A stretch of DNA of 64,000 bases from an uncultured bacterium. Its GTDB lineage: Bacteria > Bacillota > Clostridia > Lachnospirales > Lachnospiraceae. The notes below the pieces were generated by a model. It was given only the letters and a program-made list of their open reading frames with translations. It made no database searches and was not told where the DNA came from. The stretch lies in the NCBI GenBank assembly GCA_947647735.1, contig CANSLJ010000023.1:1-64000 (forward strand), given 5' to 3'. Each line of letters starts with the position of its first letter. Within the stretch, counting starts at the first letter, position 1. Positions 7,451-16,329 of the stretch are shown one piece after another. The position numbers were made by a program, and so were the translations under genes.

Positions 7451-7912
7451 ATGGCAATTAAGAGATCATTTTCCGCTAAAAGCAATAAAAATTGTATCTG
7501 CTTGAAATGTGGGGTGCAGATCGTGCCGGAAACATTAAAGGATGATTCTATATATACTTGCGCTCAGTGCGGGCAGAAAATGACGGTTGATAAGTACAAA
7601 AGCCACATTGTTTTAACCGTACTTGAAAGGCAGGACTTGCGCCGGAGGATAGAGCCGGAAATCATGGATATACCGGATAAAAAAGAGATGGTTCTAAAAC
7701 TGATCCGGGAAAATGGAGAATTGAGGGATAAGAACGAAAAAGCTTATGCAAAAATAAAAAAGTGGCAGAAAGAAGCGAAAAAATACGAGCAGGAATTAAA
7801 CAAATGGCAGCAGGCAGCGGAAGGGCTGGCGCGCATGGTTGAGGAAATGCAGGAAAAAGAGCGCGCCGACGATCCGGAAAAAGAAACATGGCAGCAGGCG
7901 ACACAAATTTAA
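7451..7912 (+). CDS. Phage zinc-ribbon and coiled-coil protein (153 aa)
   Basis: Two CxxC pairs (CLKCG at about 17-21, CAQCG at about 37-41) form a zinc ribbon. A long charged coiled coil covers residues 75-145. The layout suggests a DNA- or protein-binding adaptor, but no family was identified. It is the last gene before the structured region upstream of the replication initiator. Confidence 0.6.
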   Translation: MAIKRSFSAKSNKNCICLKCGVQIVPETLKDDSIYTCAQCGQKMTVDKYKSHIVLTVLERQDLRRRIEPEIMDIPDKKEMVLKLIRENGELRDKNEKAYAKIKKWQKEAKKYEQELNKWQQAAEGLARMVEEMQEKERADDPEKETWQQATQI

Positions 7913-7948
7913 ATGTACGTTGAGAAAATGAAAAAGAAGGATAAAAAA

Positions 7949-8080
7949 TAACCGCTCAAGATCGGCAAATCTAAAGCGGTTAAGCCGTACACAGCTCATA
8001 TTAAAAACCTAAGAATAGTATATGCTGTGAGCGGTAAAAAGTCAAGGAAAAAGGCGGGTTTGAGACCGCCGTTATGACTT
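7949..8080. promoter_or_regulatory. Structured intergenic region before rep; candidate replication origin
   Basis: Three stems are visible: TAACCGCT 7949-7956 with 7975-7982; CACAGC 7990-7995 with GCTGTG 8024-8029; and AAGTCA 8039-8044 with 8075-8080, enclosing GGCGG/CCGCC. ACCGCTC at 7951-7957 can pair alternatively with GAGCGGT at 8029-8035. The block ends 35 nt before an HUH replication initiator. HUH enzymes nick hairpin-bearing origins, so this is a candidate double-strand origin. It could instead be an RNA control element. Confidence 0.45.
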
Positions 8081-8115
8081 GCTAAGTATATTATTTTACC
8101 GAAGGTGGTGATCAC

Positions 8116-9021
8116 ATGCCATTCAGACATGAAATCTGTAAAGCAGGAAAGACAAAGCAGCATACATACTATTACGCGGTAAGAACCGACACAAAAGAGG
8201 GATCAAGGAGAAAAAAGGAGAATAAGACCAGCGAAGCACAAAAAAAGGTAAACAGCAGACAGGCGGTGAAAAAGCTGACATGGATATTAAACGAGAATTT
8301 TGATGGGACAAGCCTGTATATTACATGGTCCTACGGAAAAGAAAAACGCCCGACAGGAAAAGAACAGCTCAGGAAAGAAGTTGATAAGCTTCTTCGGGAT
8401 ATCCGGAAAGTATACAGGGAGGCGGGGGATATTGCGAAGTATGTGTGGGTGGCGGAAATAGGAGAACGGGGCGCAGCTCATATACACATGGTATTGAATG
8501 CAATAGAGATCAAAAAGTTAAAGGGATGCTGGGATAAAGGATGGATTGACATAAAGCTATTGGATGATAGCGGGCAGTACAGGAAATTAGCTTCGTACTT
8601 TATAAAGTATTCAGAAAAGACCATGAAAACTTGTGAAGGTTTTTCCGGTAAGCGCTATAATTCCAGCAAAAATTTAAAGATACCACAACCAGTAAAAACC
8701 ACTGTCAGATCAAAAGACGCCTACAATCACACAATAGAAATCCCTAAAGGTTGGTATCTGGATAAAGGCAGCGTGGCGGAAAGCTGGCATGAGGTAACAG
8801 GTTTTATGTATTTTACCTATACGCTGATCTATGACAGCATAAGCCGGGAACAGGTAAAAGAAAGTTATACATTGGATTTAGATACAGGGAAAATAGAGAT
8901 TACAGAAAAGCCAGGGAAAGAGAAAAGGAAAGGTGAAAAAGTAAAAAAGGGGTTATTGGCGCCGGAAAACATTAAAAAACATATCAGCAAAGCGAAAAGA
9001 GAAAAATTATATAAAACGTAA
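8116..9021 (+). CDS. HUH-type replication initiation protein
   Basis: The 301-residue protein has an HUH metal-binding motif (HIHMVLN, His about 122 and 124). About 37 residues later comes a tyrosine segment, LASYFIKYSEKT (Tyr 161 and 165), which would supply the nicking residue. This order is that of rolling-circle Rep proteins. It would nick the origin and start phage DNA replication. A strong ribosome binding site precedes it, and the structured region just upstream is the likely target. Rep-like initiators of this kind occur in Firmicute phages and plasmids. Confidence 0.75.
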   Translation: MPFRHEICKAGKTKQHTYYYAVRTDTKEGSRRKKENKTSEAQKKVNSRQAVKKLTWILNENFDGTSLYITWSYGKEKRPTGKEQLRKEVDKLLRDIRKVYREAGDIAKYVWVAEIGERGAAHIHMVLNAIEIKKLKGCWDKGWIDIKLLDDSGQYRKLASYFIKYSEKTMKTCEGFSGKRYNSSKNLKIPQPVKTTVRSKDAYNHTIEIPKGWYLDKGSVAESWHEVTGFMYFTYTLIYDSISREQVKESYTLDLDTGKIEITEKPGKEKRKGEKVKKGLLAPENIKKHISKAKREKLYKT

Positions 9022-9033
9022 GGGAGGGAGAAA

Positions 9034-9450
9034 GTGAAAGCAATATTCAAAAAATCAAGAACAGCGGACGGGTTGCCGCTGACAATCGGGAAAATGTATG
9101 ATGTGTTGGACAAAAAAGCAGGTAAAAAATCAGGAGAACTGAAAGAAATCAAAGTGAAAAATGATCTGGAATTAGAAAGTTGGTATTCTGTAAATAAATT
9201 TAAGCTGATTATGGAGGCGGAAGCATGCCAGATAGTGAAAATGGCAGCAGGAGACGGACAGAAGAACGTCGCAAAGAACGTTGCGGAAAATGCAACGCCG
9301 GACGGATCACAAATATACATAGGCGTAGACATGGCAAGCGGAACAGATAAAACAGTATATGACACAAGTGCTGAAAAAGTACTGGAAGAGAGTAGAAAAG
9401 AACTTGCTGAAAATCTTGCGCGGGCGTTTGGCTTTCAATATGGCGCATAG
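9034..9450 (+). CDS. Hypothetical phage protein (138 aa)
   Basis: It starts at GTG behind GGGAGGGAG and reads MKAIFKKSRTADGLPL. The first half looks like a small beta-rich domain and the C-terminal half is low-complexity and helical. The family was not recognised. It is probably co-transcribed with rep. Confidence 0.55.
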   Translation: MKAIFKKSRTADGLPLTIGKMYDVLDKKAGKKSGELKEIKVKNDLELESWYSVNKFKLIMEAEACQIVKMAAGDGQKNVAKNVAENATPDGSQIYIGVDMASGTDKTVYDTSAEKVLEESRKELAENLARAFGFQYGA

Positions 9451-9465
9451 AAAGGAGATGGCAAA

Positions 9466-10068
9466 ATGTACGGAAACCTAAAACGCGGGGAAGACACAGA
9501 GCAAATGGGCGTTATAGACTGGGCAAATTGGAACATAGGACGTTTTCCGGAACTGAAACTATTGTTTCATATCCCAAACGGAGGGAAAAGAGACGCAAGG
9601 GAGGCGGCACGGTTTAAGGCTATGGGAGTAAAAGCGGGCGTACCTGATCTTTGTCTTCCGGTTCCGCGAAAAGGCTTCGCGGGCTTGTATATCGAAATGA
9701 AATACGGCAAAAACAAGCCGACGGATCACCAGAAAGAATGGATTAAGGCGTTAAAAGAACAGGGTTACAAAGTCACAGTATGTTACAGCGGGGTAGAAGC
9801 TACGCAGGAATTAGAAAGCTATTTACAGAGTATGCGCACAATATTGAGCGATCCAGCTTCCGAACCGTGCAGACCGAAAAAGCGCATTGCTATCTATTGC
9901 GCCGGAAGCGATGTTGAAATGATAAAAGCGGCACTGACAGCAGAGGGAACGCGTGGCGGGTGTATTTTCGGTGAAGATTTTATATCAAAAGATTGCGACG
10001 ACAGCGACGGATCGGAAGACTGCGTGGCGTGCATTCTGAAAAATGTAGATATTTACGCCTACGATTAG
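9466..10068 (+). CDS. VRR-NUC domain nuclease
   Basis: The 200-residue protein has the VRR-NUC core: FHIPNGGKRD, then GVKAGVPDLCLPVPR and GLYIEMKYGKNKPTDHQ. These give the PD-(D/E)xK catalytic pattern (Asp of GVPD, Glu and Lys of EMK). Phage members are thought to act on branched or replication DNA. The last 60 residues form a separate acidic, cysteine-containing tail that is not part of the usual domain. It lies between the replication and partition genes. Confidence 0.85.
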   Translation: MYGNLKRGEDTEQMGVIDWANWNIGRFPELKLLFHIPNGGKRDAREAARFKAMGVKAGVPDLCLPVPRKGFAGLYIEMKYGKNKPTDHQKEWIKALKEQGYKVTVCYSGVEATQELESYLQSMRTILSDPASEPCRPKKRIAIYCAGSDVEMIKAALTAEGTRGGCIFGEDFISKDCDDSDGSEDCVACILKNVDIYAYD

Positions 10069-10109
10069 TCGGCACAAAAATAAAAAGCAAAAGAAAGGAA
10101 AACACAGCT

Positions 10110-10859
10110 ATGAAAACCATTGCAATTATCAATTTAAAGGGAGGTGTGGCAAAGTCCACAACCGCGATTAATATGGCAACACTGCTTGCGGAGAAATACG
10201 GAAAACGCGTTTTATTATATGACAATGATCCACAGGGAAATGCAAGTCAGTTTTTCGGATGCTATGACGGCGGCGAAGATACATGTGGCGCGGCGGAGGT
10301 TTTACGAAATGATATTCCGCTGCGTTGGGGAAAACACAGAATTGATATTATAAATGCAAACATATCTTTGCTGGAAGCAGATAACGCCCTGCGTGTCAGC
10401 ACGGAAAGGCAGGATAACCGCATAAAAGAATATTTACAGGTCGTAGAGAGTGAATTTGACTATTGCATCATAGATAATCCGCCAGCGCTGCTTATGTGCA
10501 CGATTAACGCCTTGTGCGCTGCTGATGAAGTGATAATTCCCGTTATGCTGGATAACTGGGCACTGGATGGCGTGGAGACGATCATAGCACAGGTAGAAGA
10601 ATTGAAAGCGCTGAATGAGGGGCTGCAGATTGCTGGTATATTGCTGACGAATTACCGGAAAACGCCAGAAAATGAAGCGGCAGAAAAGTGGCTTCGTGAA
10701 AAATGTGAATACAGGGTATTTGAGACGCAGATCAGGCGGTCGGACAAAGTGACAGCAGCAACCTACTATAAAGAGCCGTTGGAAAAGTATAGTCCGCGCA
10801 GTGCGGCAGCAGTCACGTACAGAAAATTTGTGAAGGAGTATTTAAAAGATGATGAGTGA
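10110..10859 (+). CDS. parA: ParA-family partition ATPase
   Basis: The 249-residue protein has a deviant Walker A (KGGVAKSTTAIN, residues 10-21), a switch region (YDNDPQGNAS) and a Walker B-like segment (DYCIIDNPPA), all typical of ParA/Soj. It would move and partition replicon copies with the ParB-like protein at 11146. Longer in-frame starts lie inside the nuclease gene and lack the family N-terminus. Its presence with an HUH Rep suggests an extrachromosomal phase. Confidence 0.9.
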   Translation: MKTIAIINLKGGVAKSTTAINMATLLAEKYGKRVLLYDNDPQGNASQFFGCYDGGEDTCGAAEVLRNDIPLRWGKHRIDIINANISLLEADNALRVSTERQDNRIKEYLQVVESEFDYCIIDNPPALLMCTINALCAADEVIIPVMLDNWALDGVETIIAQVEELKALNEGLQIAGILLTNYRKTPENEAAEKWLREKCEYRVFETQIRRSDKVTAATYYKEPLEKYSPRSAAAVTYRKFVKEYLKDDE

Positions 10860-11121
10860 AAAGGATGCAATAGAAAAGCTTGAAGGATATAAAAAACATG
10901 CGGAAAGTAGCAAAACAATATACGATATAGGCTTACATAATGCCTGCATAAATGCACTGGAAAGAAGTGCAGAAATAGAAAAAACAAAGCAGGAGATTAT
11001 AGAACGTATGCAGGAGTTTGAAACAGAATATAGGAAATATAGCGAGAGCACAATAGATCATTTTGGCGGAAAAGCGGATGCAATGCACACAGCGATAACG
11101 ATTGTAAAAAATGCTTTGTAA
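10849..11121 (+). CDS. Hypothetical phage protein between parA and parB (90 aa)
   Basis: It starts MMSEKDAIEKLEGYKKHA, is helical and charged, and overlaps the end of parA by 11 nt. It lies 24 nt before the ParB gene. It could be an accessory partition protein from position alone; the family was not recognised. Confidence 0.6.
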   Translation: MMSEKDAIEKLEGYKKHAESSKTIYDIGLHNACINALERSAEIEKTKQEIIERMQEFETEYRKYSESTIDHFGGKADAMHTAITIVKNAL

Positions 11122-11145
11122 ACAATAAAGGGAAAGGCGGGCAAA

Positions 11146-12093
11146 ATGGGATTTGATATAAAGAGTATCATGAACGCGGCGACAGCAGGGGTGGCGGAAG
11201 TGATAGAAAAGGATTTTAAGGAAATCCGGCTGGACTATGAAAAAATAGTCGTAACGGGGCAGAACAAGTATAGCATGGATGAAATAGAAGAACTGGCAGC
11301 AGGGATTGAGATGGTAGGCGGTTTACATGAGCCTTTAATATTAGGGCGTGTAAATGGCGAATACTGGCTTGCAAGCGGTCACAGGCGCCGGGCGGCTATA
11401 GACATGTTAGTACAGGGAGGTGCAGACAATTTCAGGGTGGTAAACTGCCGTTATAAAGATATGACAGAAACAGAATTTCAGCTTCACGTCCTGATCGGAA
11501 ATACTTTCAACAGGCATTATACAGATTATGACAAAATGATTGAGGCGGAAGAATGGAAAAAGGCACTAAAAGCGGCACAGAAAGAAAAACTGCTGATTTT
11601 AGAGAGAGGGGAACGTGTACGGGATTATGTAGCACGGATTATGGGAACATCACCGGCGGTTGTGGGAGATTATAACCGCATCAACAAAAACGCGGCACAA
11701 GAAATCAAAGAACAGTTTAAGGAGGGCGTAATAGGCGTTACGGCAGCAGCGGCGGCTAGTCAATTACCACAAGAGGAACAAAAAGAGATTGCTGATCGGG
11801 TGGCAGCAGGGGAAGACATAAAAGCACAGGAAATCCGCGATATGGTAGACGCGAAAAAGGAGGAAGAAAAAGAAAAACGCAGCATAACAGAGCAGAAAAC
11901 AGAACATATGTCAGATACCGACACAACCGAAGAGGAAAAGAAAAATGCACGCCGCCTTCATGCGCTGAAAATGCTTGAAAAATATTATATCTATATGAGC
12001 GATGAGGAAGTGGGCATTTTAGAGCGGATGTTAGAGGATTGCAAGCGCAGAAAAAGGGAGTATGGTTTAGAGGATGTGGGATCAACAATTTAA
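11146..12093 (+). CDS. parB: ParB-like partition protein
   Basis: The 315-residue protein has the ParB/Srx N-terminal domain. The marker is ASGHRRRAAIDML (residues 75-87), the CTP-binding and clamp-forming box. A central helical region with an HTH-like segment (RDYVARIMGTSPAVVGDYNRI) follows, then a long charged coiled-coil tail. It should bind a centromere-like site and stimulate ParA. No obvious parS array was found by eye. Confidence 0.85.
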   Translation: MGFDIKSIMNAATAGVAEVIEKDFKEIRLDYEKIVVTGQNKYSMDEIEELAAGIEMVGGLHEPLILGRVNGEYWLASGHRRRAAIDMLVQGGADNFRVVNCRYKDMTETEFQLHVLIGNTFNRHYTDYDKMIEAEEWKKALKAAQKEKLLILERGERVRDYVARIMGTSPAVVGDYNRINKNAAQEIKEQFKEGVIGVTAAAAASQLPQEEQKEIADRVAAGEDIKAQEIRDMVDAKKEEEKEKRSITEQKTEHMSDTDTTEEEKKNARRLHALKMLEKYYIYMSDEEVGILERMLEDCKRRKREYGLEDVGSTI

Positions 12094-12123
12094 TTTTAAC
12101 TCTAACAGAGGAGGTAGGCTAAA

Positions 12124-12465
12124 ATGTTGATATTGCCGATCAAAAAGAAATGGTTTGATATGATTTTATCTGGCGAAAAAAAAGAAGAATATCGGGAAAT
12201 TAAACCATACTATAAAAGTAGATTTAAGAATGTATTTTATATGTCGCCATATTCCTTTATTCCTGCCGGAAACGAGAAAAAACAAATAATGTTCAGAAAC
12301 GGATATAGTAAAAATTCTCCATCTTTTATTGCTGATTGCTCACTGGACATAAAACAGGGTAAAACAGAATGGGGAGCAGAAAAAGGCATTGACTACTACG
12401 TTTTAACAATTCATGAGATTGTATGGAAAAGCATGGATAATATGGGCGGATATTTAAATTTATGA
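12124..12465 (+). CDS. ASCH-domain protein (113 aa)
   Basis: It starts MLILPIKKKWFDMILSGEKKEEYREIKPYYK. The WFDMILSGEKKEEYRE segment is the ASCH signature, a PUA-like fold thought to bind RNA. Such single-domain proteins are frequent in Firmicute phages. The function is unknown. Confidence 0.8.
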   Translation: MLILPIKKKWFDMILSGEKKEEYREIKPYYKSRFKNVFYMSPYSFIPAGNEKKQIMFRNGYSKNSPSFIADCSLDIKQGKTEWGAEKGIDYYVLTIHEIVWKSMDNMGGYLNL

Positions 12466-12484
12466 CAGAAAGGGGTAAAACATA

Positions 12485-12754
12485 ATGGAAACAAAGATCA
12501 TAATAACAATTAATGGACAGACGGTGGCAGGACTGGGGGTGGAGAAAGCACCAGATAAAGAGGACAATACAGCGGCAGGCTGCACTATATATTCTGACGA
12601 TGATAAAGAAATGACAGAGGAGGAAGTGGAGCGGTACGAAGTGGCTTCCGATCTGGCGAATGTGTGCGACTATTTAGAAGATAGTGAAGTTATAAAGATC
12701 AAGCTGATCATCCAGAAAGCACAGGCAAGAAAAGAACGCGCAGAACGCGGATAG
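12485..12754 (+). CDS. Hypothetical phage protein (89 aa)
   Basis: It starts METKIIITINGQTVAG, a short beta-strand opening followed by an acidic helical section. The ribosome binding site is AAGGGG. The family was not recognised. Confidence 0.55.
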   Translation: METKIIITINGQTVAGLGVEKAPDKEDNTAAGCTIYSDDDKEMTEEEVERYEVASDLANVCDYLEDSEVIKIKLIIQKAQARKERAERG

Positions 12755-12770
12755 AAAAAAGGGGTGTGAA

Positions 12771-12992
12771 ATGAACATGACAGCAGTTGTCGTAATAGGA
12801 ATAGCTGTATTTTTGTACATAGAATTAGCGATAGGCTTTGGCTATTATATGTTTTTGCTAACATCAAAGAAAACGCCAGACGCGGATGAAACACTAAAAA
12901 GACAGATTAAAAAATACAGCATAATAGCCGGGATAGCATTTCCGGTCACCATTGCGATCATTATAGCAAATAAAGCAGCAGAAAGGAGATAA
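12771..12992 (+). CDS. Small membrane protein (73 aa)
   Basis: Two hydrophobic helices (about residues 4-30 and 48-66) flank a charged loop, so it should be an integral membrane protein. It is followed at once by another small membrane ORF. The family was not recognised. Confidence 0.6.
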   Translation: MNMTAVVVIGIAVFLYIELAIGFGYYMFLLTSKKTPDADETLKRQIKKYSIIAGIAFPVTIAIIIANKAAERR

Positions 12993-12997
12993 ACAAA

Positions 12998-13099
12998 ATG
13001 GTAGCAGATATTAACATGACGGCGGTGATCATAACGGCGATCATATGCGTCACAGTAGTTTTTTTAAGCTGGATTGGATCAAACAACAAAAGAAAGTAG
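12998..13099 (+). CDS. Very small membrane protein (33 aa)
   Basis: The ORF starts MVADINMTAVIITAI and is one transmembrane helix followed by SNNKRK. It has a strong GAAAGGAG site and lies 5 nt after the previous membrane gene. The good ribosome binding site and hydrophobic design support a real gene. Confidence 0.55.
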   Translation: MVADINMTAVIITAIICVTVVFLSWIGSNNKRK

Positions 13100-13111
13100 G
13101 GGGATGAGGCA

Positions 13112-13540
13112 GTGAATAAAGTAATACTTATGGGGAGGCTGACACGTGATCCGGACATTAGGTATTCCCAGCGGGGAGAATCGCAGGATCAAATATGCAT
13201 AGCGCGGTATACACTGGCAGTAGACAGGAGGGGAAAAGATGCTGGTGCTGATTTTCCGTCTATTGTGGCGTTTGGAAAAGCTGGGGAATTTGCAGAAAAG
13301 TATTTGCACAAGGGGATGAAAATAGCATTAACAGGAAGAATACAGACCGGAAGCTATACAAACCGCGATGGAATAAAGGTATATACTACGGACATTGTAG
13401 TAGAAGAGCAGGAATTTGCGGAAAGCAAAGCGGCACAGGCACAACAGGGAAACGGGCAAGCGGCGGGGAATTATCCAACAGATGAAAACGGGTTTATGAA
13501 CATACCGGATGGGATAGACGAAGAGCTGCCGTTTTCATAA
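13112..13540 (+). CDS. ssb: Single-stranded DNA-binding protein
   Basis: The 142-residue SSB starts at GTG and reads MNKVILMGRLTRDPDIRYSQ, the usual OB-fold opening. It contains FPSIVAFGKAGEFAEKYLHKGM, and the acidic tip GIDEELPFS at the C-terminus recruits partner proteins. It protects single-stranded DNA during phage replication. It is the last gene of the early/replication block. Confidence 0.95.
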   Translation: MNKVILMGRLTRDPDIRYSQRGESQDQICIARYTLAVDRRGKDAGADFPSIVAFGKAGEFAEKYLHKGMKIALTGRIQTGSYTNRDGIKVYTTDIVVEEQEFAESKAAQAQQGNGQAAGNYPTDENGFMNIPDGIDEELPFS

Positions 13541-13843
13541 AAATAAATGGCAGCAGGAGGCGGCATAAAAGGCGCCGCTGGCAGCAGGACAGGATGAAAG
13601 AGGAAAATATAAAAGTTATCCACATAAAAGTTATTTTCAATATATGCTGCACAATACGAAGTTGCTTCGCCTGAAACATCATGATAGAATAGAAGCATAA
13701 AAGAAAGCTGTAGAAATAAGATACGGCAAAGAAAGATATCTATTCCTGATAAGGAATATTCACACGACGACATTAATCGCGAAAGCGGACACGAACGACA
13801 CCATTTATTTACTGTTGTTTGCGTCTGCTTTTTTATTTTTACA
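13541..13843. other. Intergenic region between early and late blocks
   Basis: These 303 bases hold no gene that I can support. Visible elements are a hairpin-prone GC-rich stretch at 13550-13580, a perfect DnaA-box (TTATCCACA, 13616-13624), a promoter at 13662-13690 and a small palindrome (TATTCC 13741-13746 with GGAATA 13753-13758). It separates replication from packaging genes and is the natural place for late-operon control. Confidence 0.6.
13662..13690 (+). promoter_or_regulatory. Candidate late-operon promoter
   Basis: TTGCTT (13662-13667), a 17-bp spacer and TAGAAT (13685-13690) form a reasonable SigA-type promoter facing the HNH-terminase genes. Whether it is phage-activated cannot be seen. 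Confidence 0.5.
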
Positions 13844-14200
13844 ATGGCACCGGATGAACTGGAAAAATGGATCAGGCAGTTAATTGCCGAGGACAAGTTA
13901 AATAAGTTTTATAAATGCAGGGAATGGCGGCAGTTATCGGAAAGCGTGATGAAAGAAAACAACTACGAGTGCCAGTACTGTAAGAAGCGTGGTTTTCATA
14001 CGCCAGCACGAAGCGTTCATCATGTCCAGTGGGTGCGAAAACATCCACGCCTGGCATTATCAAGAACATATGAATACAATGGCGTGACGTACAGTAATTT
14101 GATTCCATTATGCGAGGATTGCCATAACAAGGAACATGACAAGGGAAGCAGATGGAAAAAGAGAAATGAAGATAAATTTGTAAACGAAGAGCGCTGGTAA
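13844..14200 (+). CDS. HNH endonuclease
   Basis: The 118-residue protein has the HNH fold. It carries CQYCKKRG and CEDCHNKEH zinc-knuckle cysteines and the catalytic SVHHVQWV histidines. An HNH protein beside the terminase is common in cos-type phages such as HK97-like siphoviruses, where it helps terminase cleave DNA. No clear Shine-Dalgarno precedes the ATG at 13844, so the start is less certain. Confidence 0.85.
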   Translation: MAPDELEKWIRQLIAEDKLNKFYKCREWRQLSESVMKENNYECQYCKKRGFHTPARSVHHVQWVRKHPRLALSRTYEYNGVTYSNLIPLCEDCHNKEHDKGSRWKKRNEDKFVNEERW

Positions 14201-14302
14201 CAATCCCCCCGGTCAAAAAAATTTGAATTTTGAACGCCGGACGGGAAACGGGGCATGGGGTAGACAAAACAGAAATTCGCGCGCACATAAGGGGTGGTAT
14301 AC
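14201..14302. other. Candidate cos or packaging site
   Basis: The gap between HNH and terminase small subunit has a C-run (CCCCCC), an AT-rich block and a GGGGCATGGGG block. This composition and position match cohesive-end regions of HK97-type Firmicute phages. The exact nick positions cannot be determined by reading. Confidence 0.35.
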
Positions 14303-14665
14303 ATGGCAAAGAAACCAGATCACAGAAGCGAGGATGTAAAGCAGATTACACGAACAAAAAAGTATAAAGAAATTGAAAAAGATCTTCGGCAGCAGCTTGA
14401 AGCAAACGGAACATACGGAAAATTTTTTGATGATATGATTGATGACTACATGGCGATGTATGTCACAAAAACCCTGCTGACCGAGGACATTCAAAAACGC
14501 GGAACTATCGTAGAATACAACAACGGCGGCGGACAGAGAGGCATGAAAAAAAATGAAGCCGTAGACATGTTTAATAAAACGAATGCACAGATGCTAAAGC
14601 TCTTGGCAGAACTGGGACTGAAAGCCGGCGCCATATTAGGCGGTGGTGATGATGACGAACTATAA
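14303..14665 (+). CDS. Terminase small subunit (P27-like)
   Basis: The 120-residue protein starts MAKKPDHRSEDVKQIT behind AAGGGGTGG. It is a small helical protein with the MLKLLAELGLKAGA tail seen in P27-family small terminases. It recognises phage DNA for packaging and overlaps the TerL start by 17 nt. Confidence 0.85.
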   Translation: MAKKPDHRSEDVKQITRTKKYKEIEKDLRQQLEANGTYGKFFDDMIDDYMAMYVTKTLLTEDIQKRGTIVEYNNGGGQRGMKKNEAVDMFNKTNAQMLKLLAELGLKAGAILGGGDDDEL

Positions 14666-16310
14666 GAATGTTCCAGAAATATGCGACTATATTTTTTTAG
14701 TGGAAAATGGGGGCAGAAAAGGGGTAAAAAAATCCTGTTTATGGCAGAAAAAGCTTGTTAAATTTGTCAAAAAGGTATTAGAAAGTGAAAATTTAACCAT
14801 AAATACTGAGCAGCTTCACAATTACATGAGGTTGGAAAAATATTTTGATTTTCAGTTATTCCCGTGGGAGAAATTTTTATTTACAATGCATTGCTGCGTC
14901 TACAGAGAAGACGGGTTGCCGCGTTTTCCCGATCTGCTGATATTTGTAGGGCGGGGCGCAGGAAAAAACGGCTATTTAGCCTTTGAAGACTTTGCGCTGA
15001 TAAGCCCCTACAATGGCATACAGAATTATGATATTGATATCTGTGCTACAGCAGAAGAGCAGGCACGCACATCTTTTGATGATATATACAACGTGCTGGA
15101 AAAGCATAGAAAAAAGCTGATCCGGCATTTCCGGTGGACAAAATCAGAGATACAGAGCAGAAAAACACGCTCAAAGATCAAATACCGGACGAACAATGCA
15201 AAGTCAAAAGACGGCTTACGGTCCGGAAAAGTAGATTTTGACGAAGTACACGCATTTGAAAGCTACGACAATATAAAAGTATTTACCACCGCACTGGGAA
15301 AAAAACCGCATCCGCGCAAGACATACACGACGACAAACGGCGATGTATGCGACGGTGTATTAGATGATCTCATAGAAAAATCAAAGCGGATTTTAGATTC
15401 TGAGATTGAGGATAACGGGATGCTGCCGTTTATGTGCATGCTGGATTCCGCGGAAGAGGTGCACGATGAAGAAAACTGGTATAAAGCAAACCCAAGCCTT
15501 CAGTATTTACCGGCATTATTAGAGGAAACGCGTAAAGAGTACAGGGAATGGAAGGAAAACAGGTCTTCCGCATCCGACTTTATGACAAAGCGCATGAATA
15601 TCAGGCAGGGAAACAGTGAGGTGGAATTGACAACATGGGAAAATATTTTAGTTACAAAACAGGAAGTAGAGCCGCCGATCATGAGAGAAACAGGCGTGAT
15701 CGGACTGGATTACACAAAAATAAATGATTTTGCGGCGGCGGGCGTTCTCACAAAGAGGGGAGCAAAGTTTGTATTTAAACAGCATACATGGATTTGTGCA
15801 AACAGCGCCGATCTGCCGCGCATAAAGTTCCCTTATATGGAGGCGGTGGCAGCAGGAGACGCCGAGATTATAGACGCGCCGGAAATACCGCCGGAACTGA
15901 TAGCGGAGTGGATCATAGAACAAACAGCTTTTTATAATGTCCCTATGCTGGCGTTGGATGATTACCGTTTCGCGCTGATGAAGGCAGCACTGGCACACGC
16001 AGGTTTTACGTATGAAAACAAAAATATTAAGTTGGTGCGCCCATCGGACAAAATTAAGGTGGAGCCGATCATAGACAGCGGTTTTCGCAATCACAATATT
16101 GTGTACGGGGACTGCCCGATCATGAGATGGTACACGAACAATACAAAAAAAGTGAAGTCTAAGAAGTATGGCAATTATGAATATCAGAAGATAGAAGCCA
16201 AAAGCCGGAAAACAGATGGATTTTTTGCGTTTGTTGCAGCAATGACACAACATGAACTGATCCCGGAACAACAGGGGGGCGGGGACGTACTGCCGTTATT
16301 CACATTTTAA
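14649..16310 (+). CDS. Terminase large subunit
   Basis: The 553-residue motor packages DNA into proheads. The ATPase part shows a Walker A-like FVGRGAGKNG (about residues 99-108), Walker B VDFDEVHAFE, and the coupling segment TTTNGD. The nuclease part starts at GLDYTKINDFAAAG and includes ALDDYR. Size and motif order fit HK97-type TerL. Earlier in-frame starts GTG 14643 and ATG 14646 are possible and differ by one or two residues. Confidence 0.95.
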   Translation: MMTNYKNVPEICDYIFLVENGGRKGVKKSCLWQKKLVKFVKKVLESENLTINTEQLHNYMRLEKYFDFQLFPWEKFLFTMHCCVYREDGLPRFPDLLIFVGRGAGKNGYLAFEDFALISPYNGIQNYDIDICATAEEQARTSFDDIYNVLEKHRKKLIRHFRWTKSEIQSRKTRSKIKYRTNNAKSKDGLRSGKVDFDEVHAFESYDNIKVFTTALGKKPHPRKTYTTTNGDVCDGVLDDLIEKSKRILDSEIEDNGMLPFMCMLDSAEEVHDEENWYKANPSLQYLPALLEETRKEYREWKENRSSASDFMTKRMNIRQGNSEVELTTWENILVTKQEVEPPIMRETGVIGLDYTKINDFAAAGVLTKRGAKFVFKQHTWICANSADLPRIKFPYMEAVAAGDAEIIDAPEIPPELIAEWIIEQTAFYNVPMLALDDYRFALMKAALAHAGFTYENKNIKLVRPSDKIKVEPIIDSGFRNHNIVYGDCPIMRWYTNNTKKVKSKKYGNYEYQKIEAKSRKTDGFFAFVAAMTQHELIPEQQGGGDVLPLFTF

Positions 16311-16329
16311 TAGAGTGGGGTGAAGCAGC

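Noticed and set aside
7913..7951. 12-codon ORF after the zinc-ribbon gene
   Set aside because: It is too short, Lys-rich, without a ribosome binding site, and overlaps the structured region.
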